A stretch of 64,000 bases of DNA. Origin: Pseudomonas wadenswilerensis. GTDB taxonomy: Bacteria > Pseudomonadota > Gammaproteobacteria > Pseudomonadales > Pseudomonadaceae. The stretch covers positions 124,001-188,000 of the forward strand of contig NZ_UIDD01000009.1 of assembly GCF_900497695.1 (NCBI RefSeq), read 5' to 3'. Below, piece after piece: positions 25,485 to 35,100 of this stretch. The notes under the pieces are model-generated. The model made no database searches. It was not told the origin of the DNA and saw nothing but the letters and a program-made list of their open reading frames with translations. The first letter of the stretch is position 1; each line of letters starts with the position of its first letter. The position numbers and the translations under genes were made by a program.

Positions 25485-27390
25485 TAATAATGATGAATTT
25501 TCACCAATCGTGGGCGAGCACTACGAGTACAATGGCCAAGCGTACGAAGTCATGGAAATTGTCGCAGAGCGGTACCAACTCCGAAGTCTGGAACGGGCTG
25601 CCACCATAACTTTCCACAGCTTTAATAGTCTACGAAAAGCTTGGGTAAAGGGGCGGTTCGTATGCGTACACGAAGCGCCACTCAATGGCGAATCCAACAA
25701 AATCATCGCCGGACTTAATCAGGTGGAACTTGATTTATTCCAGCGTCGGCAGGCATACGTTAATGCAGTAATCGAGAATCTTGGCGGGCCGCGCCCTATA
25801 AATAAAGTGAAGTCAATAATTGCAAAGACCGCCGAGAAAATCAATGATCCGCGCGCACCATGTTATAACACGGTGCACAACTGGATAAAATTATTTTTTC
25901 GCTCGAATGGAAATCCACTTTCGCTGGTAACTCGGTCGATCAGACGCAAAACACCTCGGATGTTGCACCAGCCCTTTCCTATCCAAGAAATTATTGAACA
26001 TCATCTAAACACATACTTTCTTGTAAGAACTCCATTCTCCGGAACCGATATTATTGATCAGATCCAATCAGCAGTGGAAGTAACCAACACAGGCCGCCTT
26101 GTCAATGCCCCCCTGCCAATTCCTTCCGCCAGTACACTTCGTCGCATAATGAAAGAACATGACGAGTATGAGCGCCTGCATGCTCAACGCGGCCATAAAG
26201 AGGCTGGAAAAACTCATCATTGGAGCAGAAAGCAAATGCAACCTGTAACTCTCCTCGAGTGCGCAGAAGCAGACTCCGTCAATCTCGACATTATATTAGT
26301 CGATGCTAACGGTGAGCCCTGTGGCAGACCATGGCTCACCGCTCTAATGAACTGTCCCTCGCGACGCCTGCTTGGATATAAATTTTCAATAAACGCCCCT
26401 TGCCTGGAAATGACGATGAGTACACTAAAGCACTCACTCGACGTTAATCGCTCGCGCACAGGCCTGTGCAGGACTTATATATTTGACAATGGTTCCGAGT
26501 TCACCACGGAAAAAACTAAAATCATACTGGCCACACTGGGGAGCACGCCTATTTTTTGTGAGCCTGGCGAACCAAACCAAAAGCCGCATATCGAGCGATT
26601 TTTCAGAACGCTAAATGAACAACTGATTCATCACATGCGGGGCACGACTTTCTCAGACCCGAACCATAAGGGTGATTATGATTCAACGAAACAAGCTATG
26701 TACACCATCGAGCAATTAGAGCATATCTTTGAAGATTGGCTTGAAAACGTATACCACCAAACTTACCATCGAGAGATTGGAACATCACCTAACGACTATT
26801 GGGACACGCATGTTGATAATCTATTTCCGCCTCACCAATTTAGCGAAACCACTCTCAAGCAGCTGTTCCTGTGCAGAGAGAGTTCTTTTGCAGTCAATGG
26901 ACGTGTAGGATTCAAGAAGCTGCAATGGACGTGCCCCAGTGTTCCGTTTCTAAACCATTGGAGAGACAAACGCAAAAAATTAACGATCTACTATGATGTA
27001 AGCGATTTAGGGTATGCCTTCGTCTGCCATCCCGACAATCCCGACGACCTGCATAGAGTGTTTGCTGTCAACCCAGATTATCAGGAAGGCCTTACCTTGT
27101 CCGAGCATTGTAAAATAATGGCCCAGGTCAAGGAACGGAAACTAGCGTTCAATGACAAAATAGCACTCATGCACCGCCTAAGAATTAATGAATCAATCGC
27201 CAAGCAAAATAAACACAAGCCAAAAAACAAGTCAAAGTTTTCAGGACAAGCGCCAGAGGGGAGCCGAGCCGACAAATTACCCAGAAAACTTGGAATCTTT
27301 AGTGCCGCAGACTGGTTGACCACTGTTGAACTACCCGATTTAACGGAAACCTGCCTGCCTCCTCCATCTACTGAGGAGAACGACTCATGA
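25468..27390 (+). CDS. tnsB: TnsB-like DDE transposase
   Basis: A 640-residue protein from ATG 25468. The N-terminal part carries DNA-binding helices (residues about 80-230). The retroviral-integrase-type catalytic core has Asp near 274 (VNLDIILVD), Asp near 340 (IFDNGSEF) and Glu 36 residues later (KPHIERFFRTLNE), giving a D-35-E spacing. A beta-barrel region and a basic C-terminal tail (KQNKHKPKNKSKF) follow, as in TnsB. TnsB binds the transposon ends and joins 3' ends to target DNA. It overlaps tnsC by four bases. Confidence 0.82.
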   Translation: MNTKINNNDEFSPIVGEHYEYNGQAYEVMEIVAERYQLRSLERAATITFHSFNSLRKAWVKGRFVCVHEAPLNGESNKIIAGLNQVELDLFQRRQAYVNAVIENLGGPRPINKVKSIIAKTAEKINDPRAPCYNTVHNWIKLFFRSNGNPLSLVTRSIRRKTPRMLHQPFPIQEIIEHHLNTYFLVRTPFSGTDIIDQIQSAVEVTNTGRLVNAPLPIPSASTLRRIMKEHDEYERLHAQRGHKEAGKTHHWSRKQMQPVTLLECAEADSVNLDIILVDANGEPCGRPWLTALMNCPSRRLLGYKFSINAPCLEMTMSTLKHSLDVNRSRTGLCRTYIFDNGSEFTTEKTKIILATLGSTPIFCEPGEPNQKPHIERFFRTLNEQLIHHMRGTTFSDPNHKGDYDSTKQAMYTIEQLEHIFEDWLENVYHQTYHREIGTSPNDYWDTHVDNLFPPHQFSETTLKQLFLCRESSFAVNGRVGFKKLQWTCPSVPFLNHWRDKRKKLTIYYDVSDLGYAFVCHPDNPDDLHRVFAVNPDYQEGLTLSEHCKIMAQVKERKLAFNDKIALMHRLRINESIAKQNKHKPKNKSKFSGQAPEGSRADKLPRKLGIFSAADWLTTVELPDLTETCLPPPSTEENDS

Positions 27391-28352
27391 ACTCCGACAC
27401 CGAAGAGCGTTTACGCCTATACAATCAGCAAGTGGTATTTTACCACAATTATCGCAATAGTTATGCACTCACTCTCAAGGCTATTGAGGCTACACACTTA
27501 CGCGGCGTACCTAATTGCGCGCTAATTACGGGACCATCAGGCACAGGCAAATCGACATTACTCAATTATATAAAATTCGCTCACCCCGCAGAACGCTACA
27601 TCCAGAGCGAGCTTGATAAGCGCTGGATAATACCAGTTATTATGTGCTCCCTTCCGCCCGCCTGTACAGTTAAAGCTCTTCTTAAAACAATTTTAGTAGG
27701 TATGCACTGCGAGAAGCTAAAGGGCGATACAATGGATTTGCTGTTCAGGCTAATCACCCTGCTCCGAATCAGTGAAGTCAAAGTAGTACTGATTGATGAC
27801 TTCCAGTTTCTTATAAAAAAAGATGCATACCGGACCAAAGAAGCAGTAATTAATTGTCTGGTCATGCTCCTTGACCAAACAGCCATCCCTTTCATTCTCG
27901 TCGGAAGGGACGAGGATGATATACACTCCCTGTACTACAAAAGCTGCGAAACATTAATCTACCAGCGTGCAGATTTAGCTAGAAGATTTCCCTTCCACGC
28001 AAAGCTTGATCTCCTTTCCTACAGCAACGCCCCTGAGAGTGAATTTCAAATTGTACTTTCAGAACTGGATGCCAAGATGTATAAAATAGGAGATTTGAAA
28101 TCCGGCATACACCTAGGAGACCCAGGAATCAGCGATCGGATTTATCTAGCATCTTCCGGCAGCCTTGAGCACATAAAGATTATCACCTTCCACGCATTAC
28201 AAATATGCCTTAAAAAAAACAAATGCGGCCTCACCAAAGACAGCTTGGCTCAAGCCTACGCTCTCTTGAAAATTAAAAACAATCTTAACAGCGATCATAA
28301 CCCCTTCATGATCTCGCAACAACACTGCGAAAGCCTCATTACCCGCTTATGA
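27387..28352 (+). CDS. tnsC: TnsC-like AAA+ ATPase (transposition regulator)
   Basis: A 321-residue ATPase. Walker A is GPSGTGKST (residues 49-57) and Walker B is KVVLIDDFQFL near 135. Sensor-like and Arg-rich segments follow (LVGRDED, YQRADLARRFPFHA). TnsC/TniB proteins form filaments on target DNA and link the target selector TniQ to the transposase. The gene overlaps both neighbours by four bases, so stoichiometry is probably set by translational coupling. Confidence 0.8.
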   Translation: MNSDTEERLRLYNQQVVFYHNYRNSYALTLKAIEATHLRGVPNCALITGPSGTGKSTLLNYIKFAHPAERYIQSELDKRWIIPVIMCSLPPACTVKALLKTILVGMHCEKLKGDTMDLLFRLITLLRISEVKVVLIDDFQFLIKKDAYRTKEAVINCLVMLLDQTAIPFILVGRDEDDIHSLYYKSCETLIYQRADLARRFPFHAKLDLLSYSNAPESEFQIVLSELDAKMYKIGDLKSGIHLGDPGISDRIYLASSGSLEHIKIITFHALQICLKKNKCGLTKDSLAQAYALLKIKNNLNSDHNPFMISQQHCESLITRL

Positions 28353-30655
28353 GCACCTTACATTACATTCCTACCCCATTATCCAATGAGAGCCCAACCA
28401 GCTTATTACGGCGCATCGCCTTGAATAATGGGTTCATTTCAGCGCCTCGTTTTTGCCGTCAAGCCAATCTAAACATGGGCCGCGACCTATTTATTCAAGA
28501 TAGTGAATTCTATACTTTTTTAAAGCGAGAGAACTCCGAAGTAAATTATATCTCTACATTCTACCAACAGCTATTTTCTAAACACGGCCGTCTATTAGAC
28601 ATAGGCTGCTGTCGAGTCCCAATTAAAGAAATAAATCTTTCAAACTCAGGCATTTGCACTGAGTGCTTCAAGTGTGGCTGGGAACATAAAATCAAAGACC
28701 TAAGAATCGCGGAATACTGCCCCTTGCATTTCTGCCAATACCTTAGAGCATGCCCAAACTGCCATCGAGCCTTTTCATCCCTCACCCAACTGAGCCTAGA
28801 GTGCACCTGCGGAGCTTACCTATCGTGTGAAGTAGGGACGGCCGCCTCTGCAGAGCTCGAGCTTTTTTTACTTTCAACACTCGAAAACAACGACCAAGTA
28901 AAAGTCGACACATTTTTTTATGCGTTGACGAAATTAAATTGCCACCAAACAACGTACAACCAAAACCTAAATCGAATCCTTTCTCTTTGCGCAATGGACA
29001 TTGCCCGTGGCAATATCATCAAAGCCTACAAAAGACTTATTGACAGTGTTTTTTACGGCAGCGCTCCAACCCACAACATCATCATCGCACAATTGGCTAA
29101 TGCGTCTTGCCTCGCTATTCCTCAGAGACTAATAACGCAGCTTGAAGAATTGAAACTTAAAAACATCGGAACGATCCAAGGCGTTACATTTTCCACGCCA
29201 GAACTATACAAATGCCTGGGGCTAACACGCACATACTGGTACTCACACACTCTGTCACCTTTCAAAAAAAGTACTCGTGAAAGATATACCATCGATGAAC
29301 TATGTCAGATCATGAAGCTATATGAAGACAAAAAGAACAAAAACCAAAAATCACTAATTAACGGTGTTTGTCAATCCCAAGCCAGGGAAACTCTAGACAT
29401 CCCAAACCCCATCTTTACCAAACTTTACCAGGTAGGCCACCTTAAAAAACTTGACAGCACACTCCCAGTCGTAATCATCGAAATAGAGTCTTTCGAGACC
29501 TTCAAAGATCTATACATTTCATTGGAAGCAGCAAGCAAAATTTTAGACATTAGTATCATACAAACACAGAAAATCATAAAAGAGCATGACGCCAAATGTT
29601 TACACTTACCAGGCATAGATGCACCTTGCTTCATCGAACGAACAATATTTTACAAAATCCAAACAGACTTAGCTCTGCCTATATTTAGGGCTGCTGAATT
29701 CCCAAAGGAGTCCACTCGCAATAATTCCTTGGTCGTCCAGATACCACAAGCATCACGCAACTCGCAACTCATCACATTAAAAGAGGCAAGCAAACTTACG
29801 AGCATCAGCATAAACAAATTTTACATCCTAATAAATCACGGAGTACTTAAAACTTATAAAATCAGGACCAAGAGAATGGTCGACTACAAATCCGTTTTGT
29901 TTTTCGAGCGCAATTACACCACGCTTGACAATCTAAAGAAAGCCACAGGACTAGATGCAAGATCTTTAATATCTGTACTTACCGCACACAAAATCGAGTC
30001 AGCTATTTTAGGCGACAACCACAACCGTATTCACATTTATAAATCTTCAGACATCAGCAGCATCAAAATATTCGAGACTTACGACTTTTCGATGGACTTC
30101 CTTAATCATAGACTTAATCGTAAAGCCGTTACCCATAAACAGGCCGCCAAGGAATTGAATTTAAGTAAAAATGGCCTATCTATACTCTCTCGCAAAATCT
30201 TACAAAATCGCCCAACTATCTACCAAAGCGATTACTACAAGAAATTATTCACAAGCACAGAACTAGATCAGATAAAAGATATCATTGATAATCTCGTAAT
30301 GCTTGACCACCTAGCAACCGAACTCGGAATTTCCAAACAGAGAATTAAAAGCCTTTTCGGCTTAGTAAAATCTAAATCTATAATCAATGTAAATAATATT
30401 GCATGCATAAACTCACCCCTTTCGTCCGCCATAGCCAGTTACATGAGCGACTATATATCAATATATAAAGCAGCACCAATAATAGGCACCAGCACAACAA
30501 ATCTTTATGATATTTTGAAATCACACCCAGACAGCTCCCCATACTTACAGGCTATACCGCCGATAAAATGCATAAGTGCTAGCCATTTGAGTCTCCTATA
30601 CAAACTCCTTAACAAATTACCTGAAGACTTTTCAGGTCCAATTAAAAATAAATAG
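28349..30655 (+). CDS. tniQ: TniQ/TnsD-like target-site selector
   Basis: A 768-residue protein. The N-terminus shows the TniQ pattern (LHYIPTPLSNESPTSLLRRI), followed by two clusters of zinc-binding Cys/His (CTECFKCGWEH; YCPLHFCQYLRACPNCHRAF; ECTCG). The long C-terminal part contains repeated helix-turn-helix-like segments (LKEASKLTSISINKFYILIN; KQAAKELNLSKNGLSIL; LATELGISKQRIKSLFG). The length and architecture are those of TnsD, which reads a specific attachment site, rather than of short CRISPR-associated TniQ. It is last in the operon and only about 150 bases before GC-rich core sequence. Confidence 0.78.
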   Translation: MSTLHYIPTPLSNESPTSLLRRIALNNGFISAPRFCRQANLNMGRDLFIQDSEFYTFLKRENSEVNYISTFYQQLFSKHGRLLDIGCCRVPIKEINLSNSGICTECFKCGWEHKIKDLRIAEYCPLHFCQYLRACPNCHRAFSSLTQLSLECTCGAYLSCEVGTAASAELELFLLSTLENNDQVKVDTFFYALTKLNCHQTTYNQNLNRILSLCAMDIARGNIIKAYKRLIDSVFYGSAPTHNIIIAQLANASCLAIPQRLITQLEELKLKNIGTIQGVTFSTPELYKCLGLTRTYWYSHTLSPFKKSTRERYTIDELCQIMKLYEDKKNKNQKSLINGVCQSQARETLDIPNPIFTKLYQVGHLKKLDSTLPVVIIEIESFETFKDLYISLEAASKILDISIIQTQKIIKEHDAKCLHLPGIDAPCFIERTIFYKIQTDLALPIFRAAEFPKESTRNNSLVVQIPQASRNSQLITLKEASKLTSISINKFYILINHGVLKTYKIRTKRMVDYKSVLFFERNYTTLDNLKKATGLDARSLISVLTAHKIESAILGDNHNRIHIYKSSDISSIKIFETYDFSMDFLNHRLNRKAVTHKQAAKELNLSKNGLSILSRKILQNRPTIYQSDYYKKLFTSTELDQIKDIIDNLVMLDHLATELGISKQRIKSLFGLVKSKSIINVNNIACINSPLSSAIASYMSDYISIYKAAPIIGTSTTNLYDILKSHPDSSPYLQAIPPIKCISASHLSLLYKLLNKLPEDFSGPIKNK

Positions 30656-30910
30656 CACCACAGATCAAATGAACCCTCACGGACTTAATTCAGCCAAAAT
30701 TGATCTTAGATATTAAATTTCAAAAAACTTGAAAGCGTTACACAAACCAAACTGATAAATCTTTTTACAACGTCAAGTATTATAAGCAAATCACTTCAAC
30801 TATTTATGAAAACCTAGGCCAGGACGCTTGCCCGCGCTGATGTCAGCAGACAACTACCCTAGATTCCCAACCCGCGCACAAGGTGCGCACCCACGATAAG
30901 GAAATCCCCC

Positions 30911-31480
30911 ATGGCAACAGTCGACAACGATATGATCGGTTCGGTCATGAACGCCCTACCCCTGGATCGGATGATCGCCGGACCGCTGCAGGCAATGGTC
31001 CAGGCCCAAGTCGCCGCCAGCCAGTCTTACGCTGACTTCCTCATGGGCGTCTGTGTCGAGAATGGCAAAGCGGTCGCCATCGAATTCAACTACGACGAAA
31101 CCGTTACCGATGAACAGGGGGCAGCCAAGGGAACCGTCTCCAAAACCATGCGCATCCCGCTCATGGCGGCGATCGCTCACCCCAACATCGTCATCGAGGA
31201 AGGGAATGTCGAGTTCGAAGTAACCATTAGCCAACAGGCCGAATCCAGTAGCGAAACCGCAGGTGAAGTGAGTACTGCCGCGTCCTTTGGCTTCGGCAAG
31301 TTCAAGATGGAGCTCAAAGGCCAGGTCAGCCACAAGTCGACGCAAACCCGCAAGACCGATACCCGTGCCCGCTACGCCTTCAATACCAAAGTACGTCGTA
31401 TGGAACCACCTGAAGCACTGATGCGGGTCATCGATGCCCTCACTGAAGCCGCCAGCAAGCCGGTTACAAGCTCCAGCTGA
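30911..31480 (+). CDS. DUF2589 domain protein
   Basis: A 189-residue soluble protein (MATVDNDMIGSVMNALPLD). The pattern of a short helical start (RMIAGPLQAMVQAQVAASQS), a beta-rich middle (RIPLMAAIAHPNIVIEEGNV) and a PPEALMRVIDAL-type end is the DUF2589 family, whose function is unknown. It is followed about 100 bases later by a second member. A GATAAGGA sequence precedes the ATG. Composition returns to the core type. Confidence 0.65.
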   Translation: MATVDNDMIGSVMNALPLDRMIAGPLQAMVQAQVAASQSYADFLMGVCVENGKAVAIEFNYDETVTDEQGAAKGTVSKTMRIPLMAAIAHPNIVIEEGNVEFEVTISQQAESSSETAGEVSTAASFGFGKFKMELKGQVSHKSTQTRKTDTRARYAFNTKVRRMEPPEALMRVIDALTEAASKPVTSSS

Positions 31481-31581
31481 CAGCCACCACCCTTGCGTTG
31501 GGTACCTCAGCGTAACCCTTCGCCAATGGCCCTCTCTGCTGGAGGGGGCTTGAGCTGAAGATTTCCAGGAGTGCACACAGC

Positions 31582-32145
31582 TTGGACCCGCGCCCGCCGA
31601 ACAACGCGCCCATCATCGCCAGCGACCTGTGCGATATCACTCGCGGCCTGCAGGAAGCCGCCGCGGCCACCAACAACCTGATTGCCCAGCAATACATCAA
31701 GCTGTTCGACCAGTTTTTCGACTATGACGCCGAGGCACTGGGCACGCCGATGAAAGCCAAGATGGTCGAAGTGGCGATGGACGATCAGCACACGATGCAG
31801 ATCCCGCTGATCGCACTGGTGTCACCGCGGGGGCTGGCACTGGAGCGCATGCAGGTAGACCTCTCTGTGCGGATTCAAAACACCGAAACCACCGAGGCCA
31901 GCGAGAGCCTGCAACGCGAGCGCTTCTATGTAACGGTCGGCGGCCAGAGCAAACGCAATGGCGAAGCACCGCGCGACCCCGATGAAGTGCAGATCCGCAT
32001 GCAGTTCCAGGCCTGTGAACCACCGGAAGCGCTGAACCGGCTGATCGAGGAGTACACCAAACTGATTACCCCGCTTCGCTTGTCCACCCCTGTCCAGCCC
32101 ACGGACGACAGCAACGAGTTCATCGAAGCCGCGACCGTGCGTTGA
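31582..32145 (+). CDS. Second DUF2589 domain protein
   Basis: A 187-residue paralogue of the preceding protein. It shares the helical start (LQEAAAATNNLIAQQYIKLF), a central QIPLIALVSPRGLALERMQV-type strand pair and the PPEALNRLIEEY end. The chosen start is a TTG at 31582, preceded by AGGAG at 31567-31571; no in-frame ATG fits. It is probably expressed with its neighbour. It converges on tamB with a 12-base gap. Confidence 0.6.
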   Translation: MDPRPPNNAPIIASDLCDITRGLQEAAAATNNLIAQQYIKLFDQFFDYDAEALGTPMKAKMVEVAMDDQHTMQIPLIALVSPRGLALERMQVDLSVRIQNTETTEASESLQRERFYVTVGGQSKRNGEAPRDPDEVQIRMQFQACEPPEALNRLIEEYTKLITPLRLSTPVQPTDDSNEFIEAATVR

Positions 32146-32157
32146 CCAGGACCGCCC

Positions 32158-35100
32158 CTAGAAATCGCGCTTGTAGAAGATATCCAGGGAACTGGCCAGG
32201 CCACTGGCCGCCTCCAGGTAGACCTTCTTGCTGAGCTTGTAGCGCAAGGCAATGGTGTTGGCCGGCTCGAACACCCCCACCCCGTAACGCAGGCTCAAGC
32301 GCTCGGTCAGGTTGCCGCTGGCGACCACGGCGGTGTTGTTGCCACTGCCTTGGGTGTCGAGCTGGAAGTCATCGATGCCCAGGCTCGAGGCCAGGCTGCC
32401 GGTGATCCCGGCGCTGCCTGCCAGGCCCAGGCCGAGCGCGGCTTCAGCGAGCATGTTGTTGTCTTCCCCCGTGGTGCCCAACGGCCGCCCGAGGACCAGG
32501 TAGGACAACGCCTGCTCCTGGCTCATGGCCGGCTCCGAGAACACCTGGGTGGTAGGCTGCTCGGCGCTGCCGCTCAAGCGGATACCGGCAATCACGTCAT
32601 CGGTCTTGCGAATCGCCTCGATGTCCAGGTACGGCTGATCGATGGGCCCGGCAAACAACAAGCGCGCACGGCGGATTGTCAGCCGCTGGCCGTAGGCACG
32701 GTAACGACCGTCGGCCAGGCTCAGCTCACCACGGGTATCGAGGTTGTCACCGATATGCACGTGCCCCAACAGGTTGGCGGTCAGGCCGAAACCACTGAAC
32801 GAGAGTTTCTCCTGGCCCACCTGGACGTCGATATCCATGGCCATGGCCATCGGTGCTTTGCCCTCCTCGGTCTGATGCCCCAGGATCACCGTGTCATCGG
32901 AGACCTTGACCGTGGACGGCGGCAGTTCACGCACGGTGATCTTGCCCTTGGGTACCAGCACCTTGCCGGTCACCGCGAGCTTGTCGTCGATCAGGCTGAT
33001 CTTCAGGTCCGGGGCCACTTCGAGGGCCGCGTAGGGTTCGACGTTGACCGGCAAACGCTGGCCCTGCAGTGCCAGGTTGACTGCCAGGGCATGGCCCCAG
33101 CCAATCTGCCCGCTCAGGCTGCCCTGGCCCGCATCGCCGCTTTTCCAGCTGCCGTTGAGCTGGACCTGTTCGCCGGCGATCAGCGCCTGCAGTTGCAGGT
33201 CCTCAAGGCTGATCGGCAGCTCGGCGCCGCTGACTTCACCACGCGCAAGGTTCAGGCTGCCATTGACCTGGGGGGCCAGCAAGGTGCCGGACAGGCGTCC
33301 GCTGCCGTTGAGCTGGCCATTGAGGCGTTCGACCATCGGCGCGAACGGACGGCCGATGGCCAGGTCCAGGCCGCTGAGGCGGAAGTCACCGCTCAGGGGT
33401 TTGTTTTTTGCCAGCGGATCAAGCCGGGTATTCACCGCCAGCTCGCCGAGCTTGTCGCCCTGGAAATCCAGACGGGTGTCAATGCGCCGCGGGCCCAGGG
33501 TACTTTGCAGGCGCAGGGTCTGGTAGGGGAAGTCCAGCCACTGGTCCTTTTCGCGCACACGCAAGGTGCCGCCGCTGGCATCGATGAGGATGGTGCCCTT
33601 GGGCCCGCTGGCCGGTACGTCAAGGTTGATGTCGGCATTGAGCAGCCCCTGCCAGGCAAAGTCCTTGGGCAGCCACTGCGCCAGGCTTTGCAGCGGGAAC
33701 TGCTTGAGGTGGTAGCGCAGGCGCGGCTCGGGCGCCAGGCGCTGGTCTTCACCACACAGGCTGGCCTGGCCGGAGCGCCAGCAATGGGCACCGAAATCCA
33801 CTTGGCCGCTGGCCAGGCGCTGCAGTTTGGCCGGCGCCTGCAGGCGCCAGTCCTGGCCTCCGGCCTGGATTTCGCCGCTGGCCAGGCGACCGCGCCAGTT
33901 GCCCTTGTCCAGTTGCCCATCCAGACCCAGGTCAAGCTTGAGCTGCGGCCCGTCCAGGCCCAGATGCAGTTTTTGCTGGCGAAGATCACCGGCGCCCTTG
34001 GCAGTGAGCATTCCGAGGCTGGTATCGCCCAGGCGAATGCTGCCGGCCTGCAGGTCGATGACCGCTCTTTGCGCGTTATCAAGACGCGCCTCCAGGCTCA
34101 GGCGCTGCACGCGGTTGTCGGCCTGGGCCAGTTGCTGGCCCTGCAGCACGAAGCTGCCCTGGGGTGCCTGCAAGGTACCGGCAACCTCCAGGCGGCCCTT
34201 GACCTGGCCTTGCAGCTGCGGCCAGAGCTGGCCCAGGCGCGGCAGGTTGATATCGATCTGTCCGGCCAGGCGCTGCTGCAGGCTGCCACTGCCATTGATG
34301 TGGTTGTCGCCCAGGCGGATGTCCAGGGTACCCAGGGTCCATTCCTGCCCTGCCCCTTGGGCCACTGCTTTAAGCACTGCGGGCTGACCACGGAGACGGC
34401 CCTTGAGGTCAAGGTCGGCGTCCAGGCGCAACTCGCCGTTTTTCATTGCCCCCTTGCTGCGCAACGGGCCGGCCAGGGTGCCGGGCAATTCGGCCAGCCA
34501 GTACGCCGGGTTCAGCGCCGACAGCTCCAGTGCCGCATCCCAGGCCACGCCATCGGCAAACTGCACGCCGACACTGCCGGCGGCCTTGCCTTGGCCGGCA
34601 TTGAGCAGCAGTTGCGGCAAGCTGACCTGCTTGAGGTCGCCCTTGAACGGGCTGCTCAGGCTGAAGGCGCCGGCCGGACCGTCCAGGTCACCTTTGAACT
34701 CACCCTGGTAGTTGCCATCGCGGTACTGCACCTGGCCGTTGAAACGGCGCAAGGCAACTTCGGGCGCTTGCTCCAGCGGATACAGGCGCAGCCAGGGGAA
34801 ATCCAGCCAGTCGATGCTGGCTTCGGCGCTCAGGCCTTGCTGCCAGTTGGCCTTGGCCTTGAGTTTCAGCGCCTGCTCGGCGCTGGCGGTGAGGTCCAGG
34901 GCACTGAGTTCGGCGCCTTTGGCATCGACCCGGCCTTGCAGGTTGAGCGCCACCGGACCCTGTTCGGCGGGCAGGCTGGCCGTGCCAAGCAGTCGATAGC
35001 CGCTTTGCAGGTTGCCCTTGGCGCTCAGTTGCAGTTTGTTCAGCTGCAGGGTGTCGGGCAGCTCGGCCGAGGGTTTGAACGCCTCGCTGCTGATCTGCAG

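Larger units (their letters stand above)
6010..30850. mobile_element. Composite genomic island
   Basis: Between the Mor-like gene and the DUF2589 pair lies about 24.8 kb of generally AT-richer DNA. It contains defence-type genes, IS and ICE remnants, a Tn3-family resolution module and a Tn7-like operon. No tRNA gene flanks it and I did not find direct repeats at the edges. The borders are set by the change in gene type and composition and are approximate. Confidence 0.65.
24540..30850 (+). mobile_element. Tn7-like transposition module (tnsABC-tniQ)
   Basis: Four overlapping genes on one strand, much more AT-rich than the flanking chromosome, encode a complete cut-and-paste Tn7-like machinery; no tnsE is present. 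The coordinates span the genes and flanks. I could not identify terminal TGT/ACA ends or TnsB-site arrays with confidence. Two similar segments at 30,693-30,760 (CCAAAATTGATCTTAG and CCAAACTGATAAATC) could be transposase-binding repeats near one end. Confidence 0.6.

Noticed and set aside
24816..30655. CRISPR-associated Tn7-like transposon
   Set aside because: No cas genes or repeat-spacer array, and the TniQ is of the long TnsD type.
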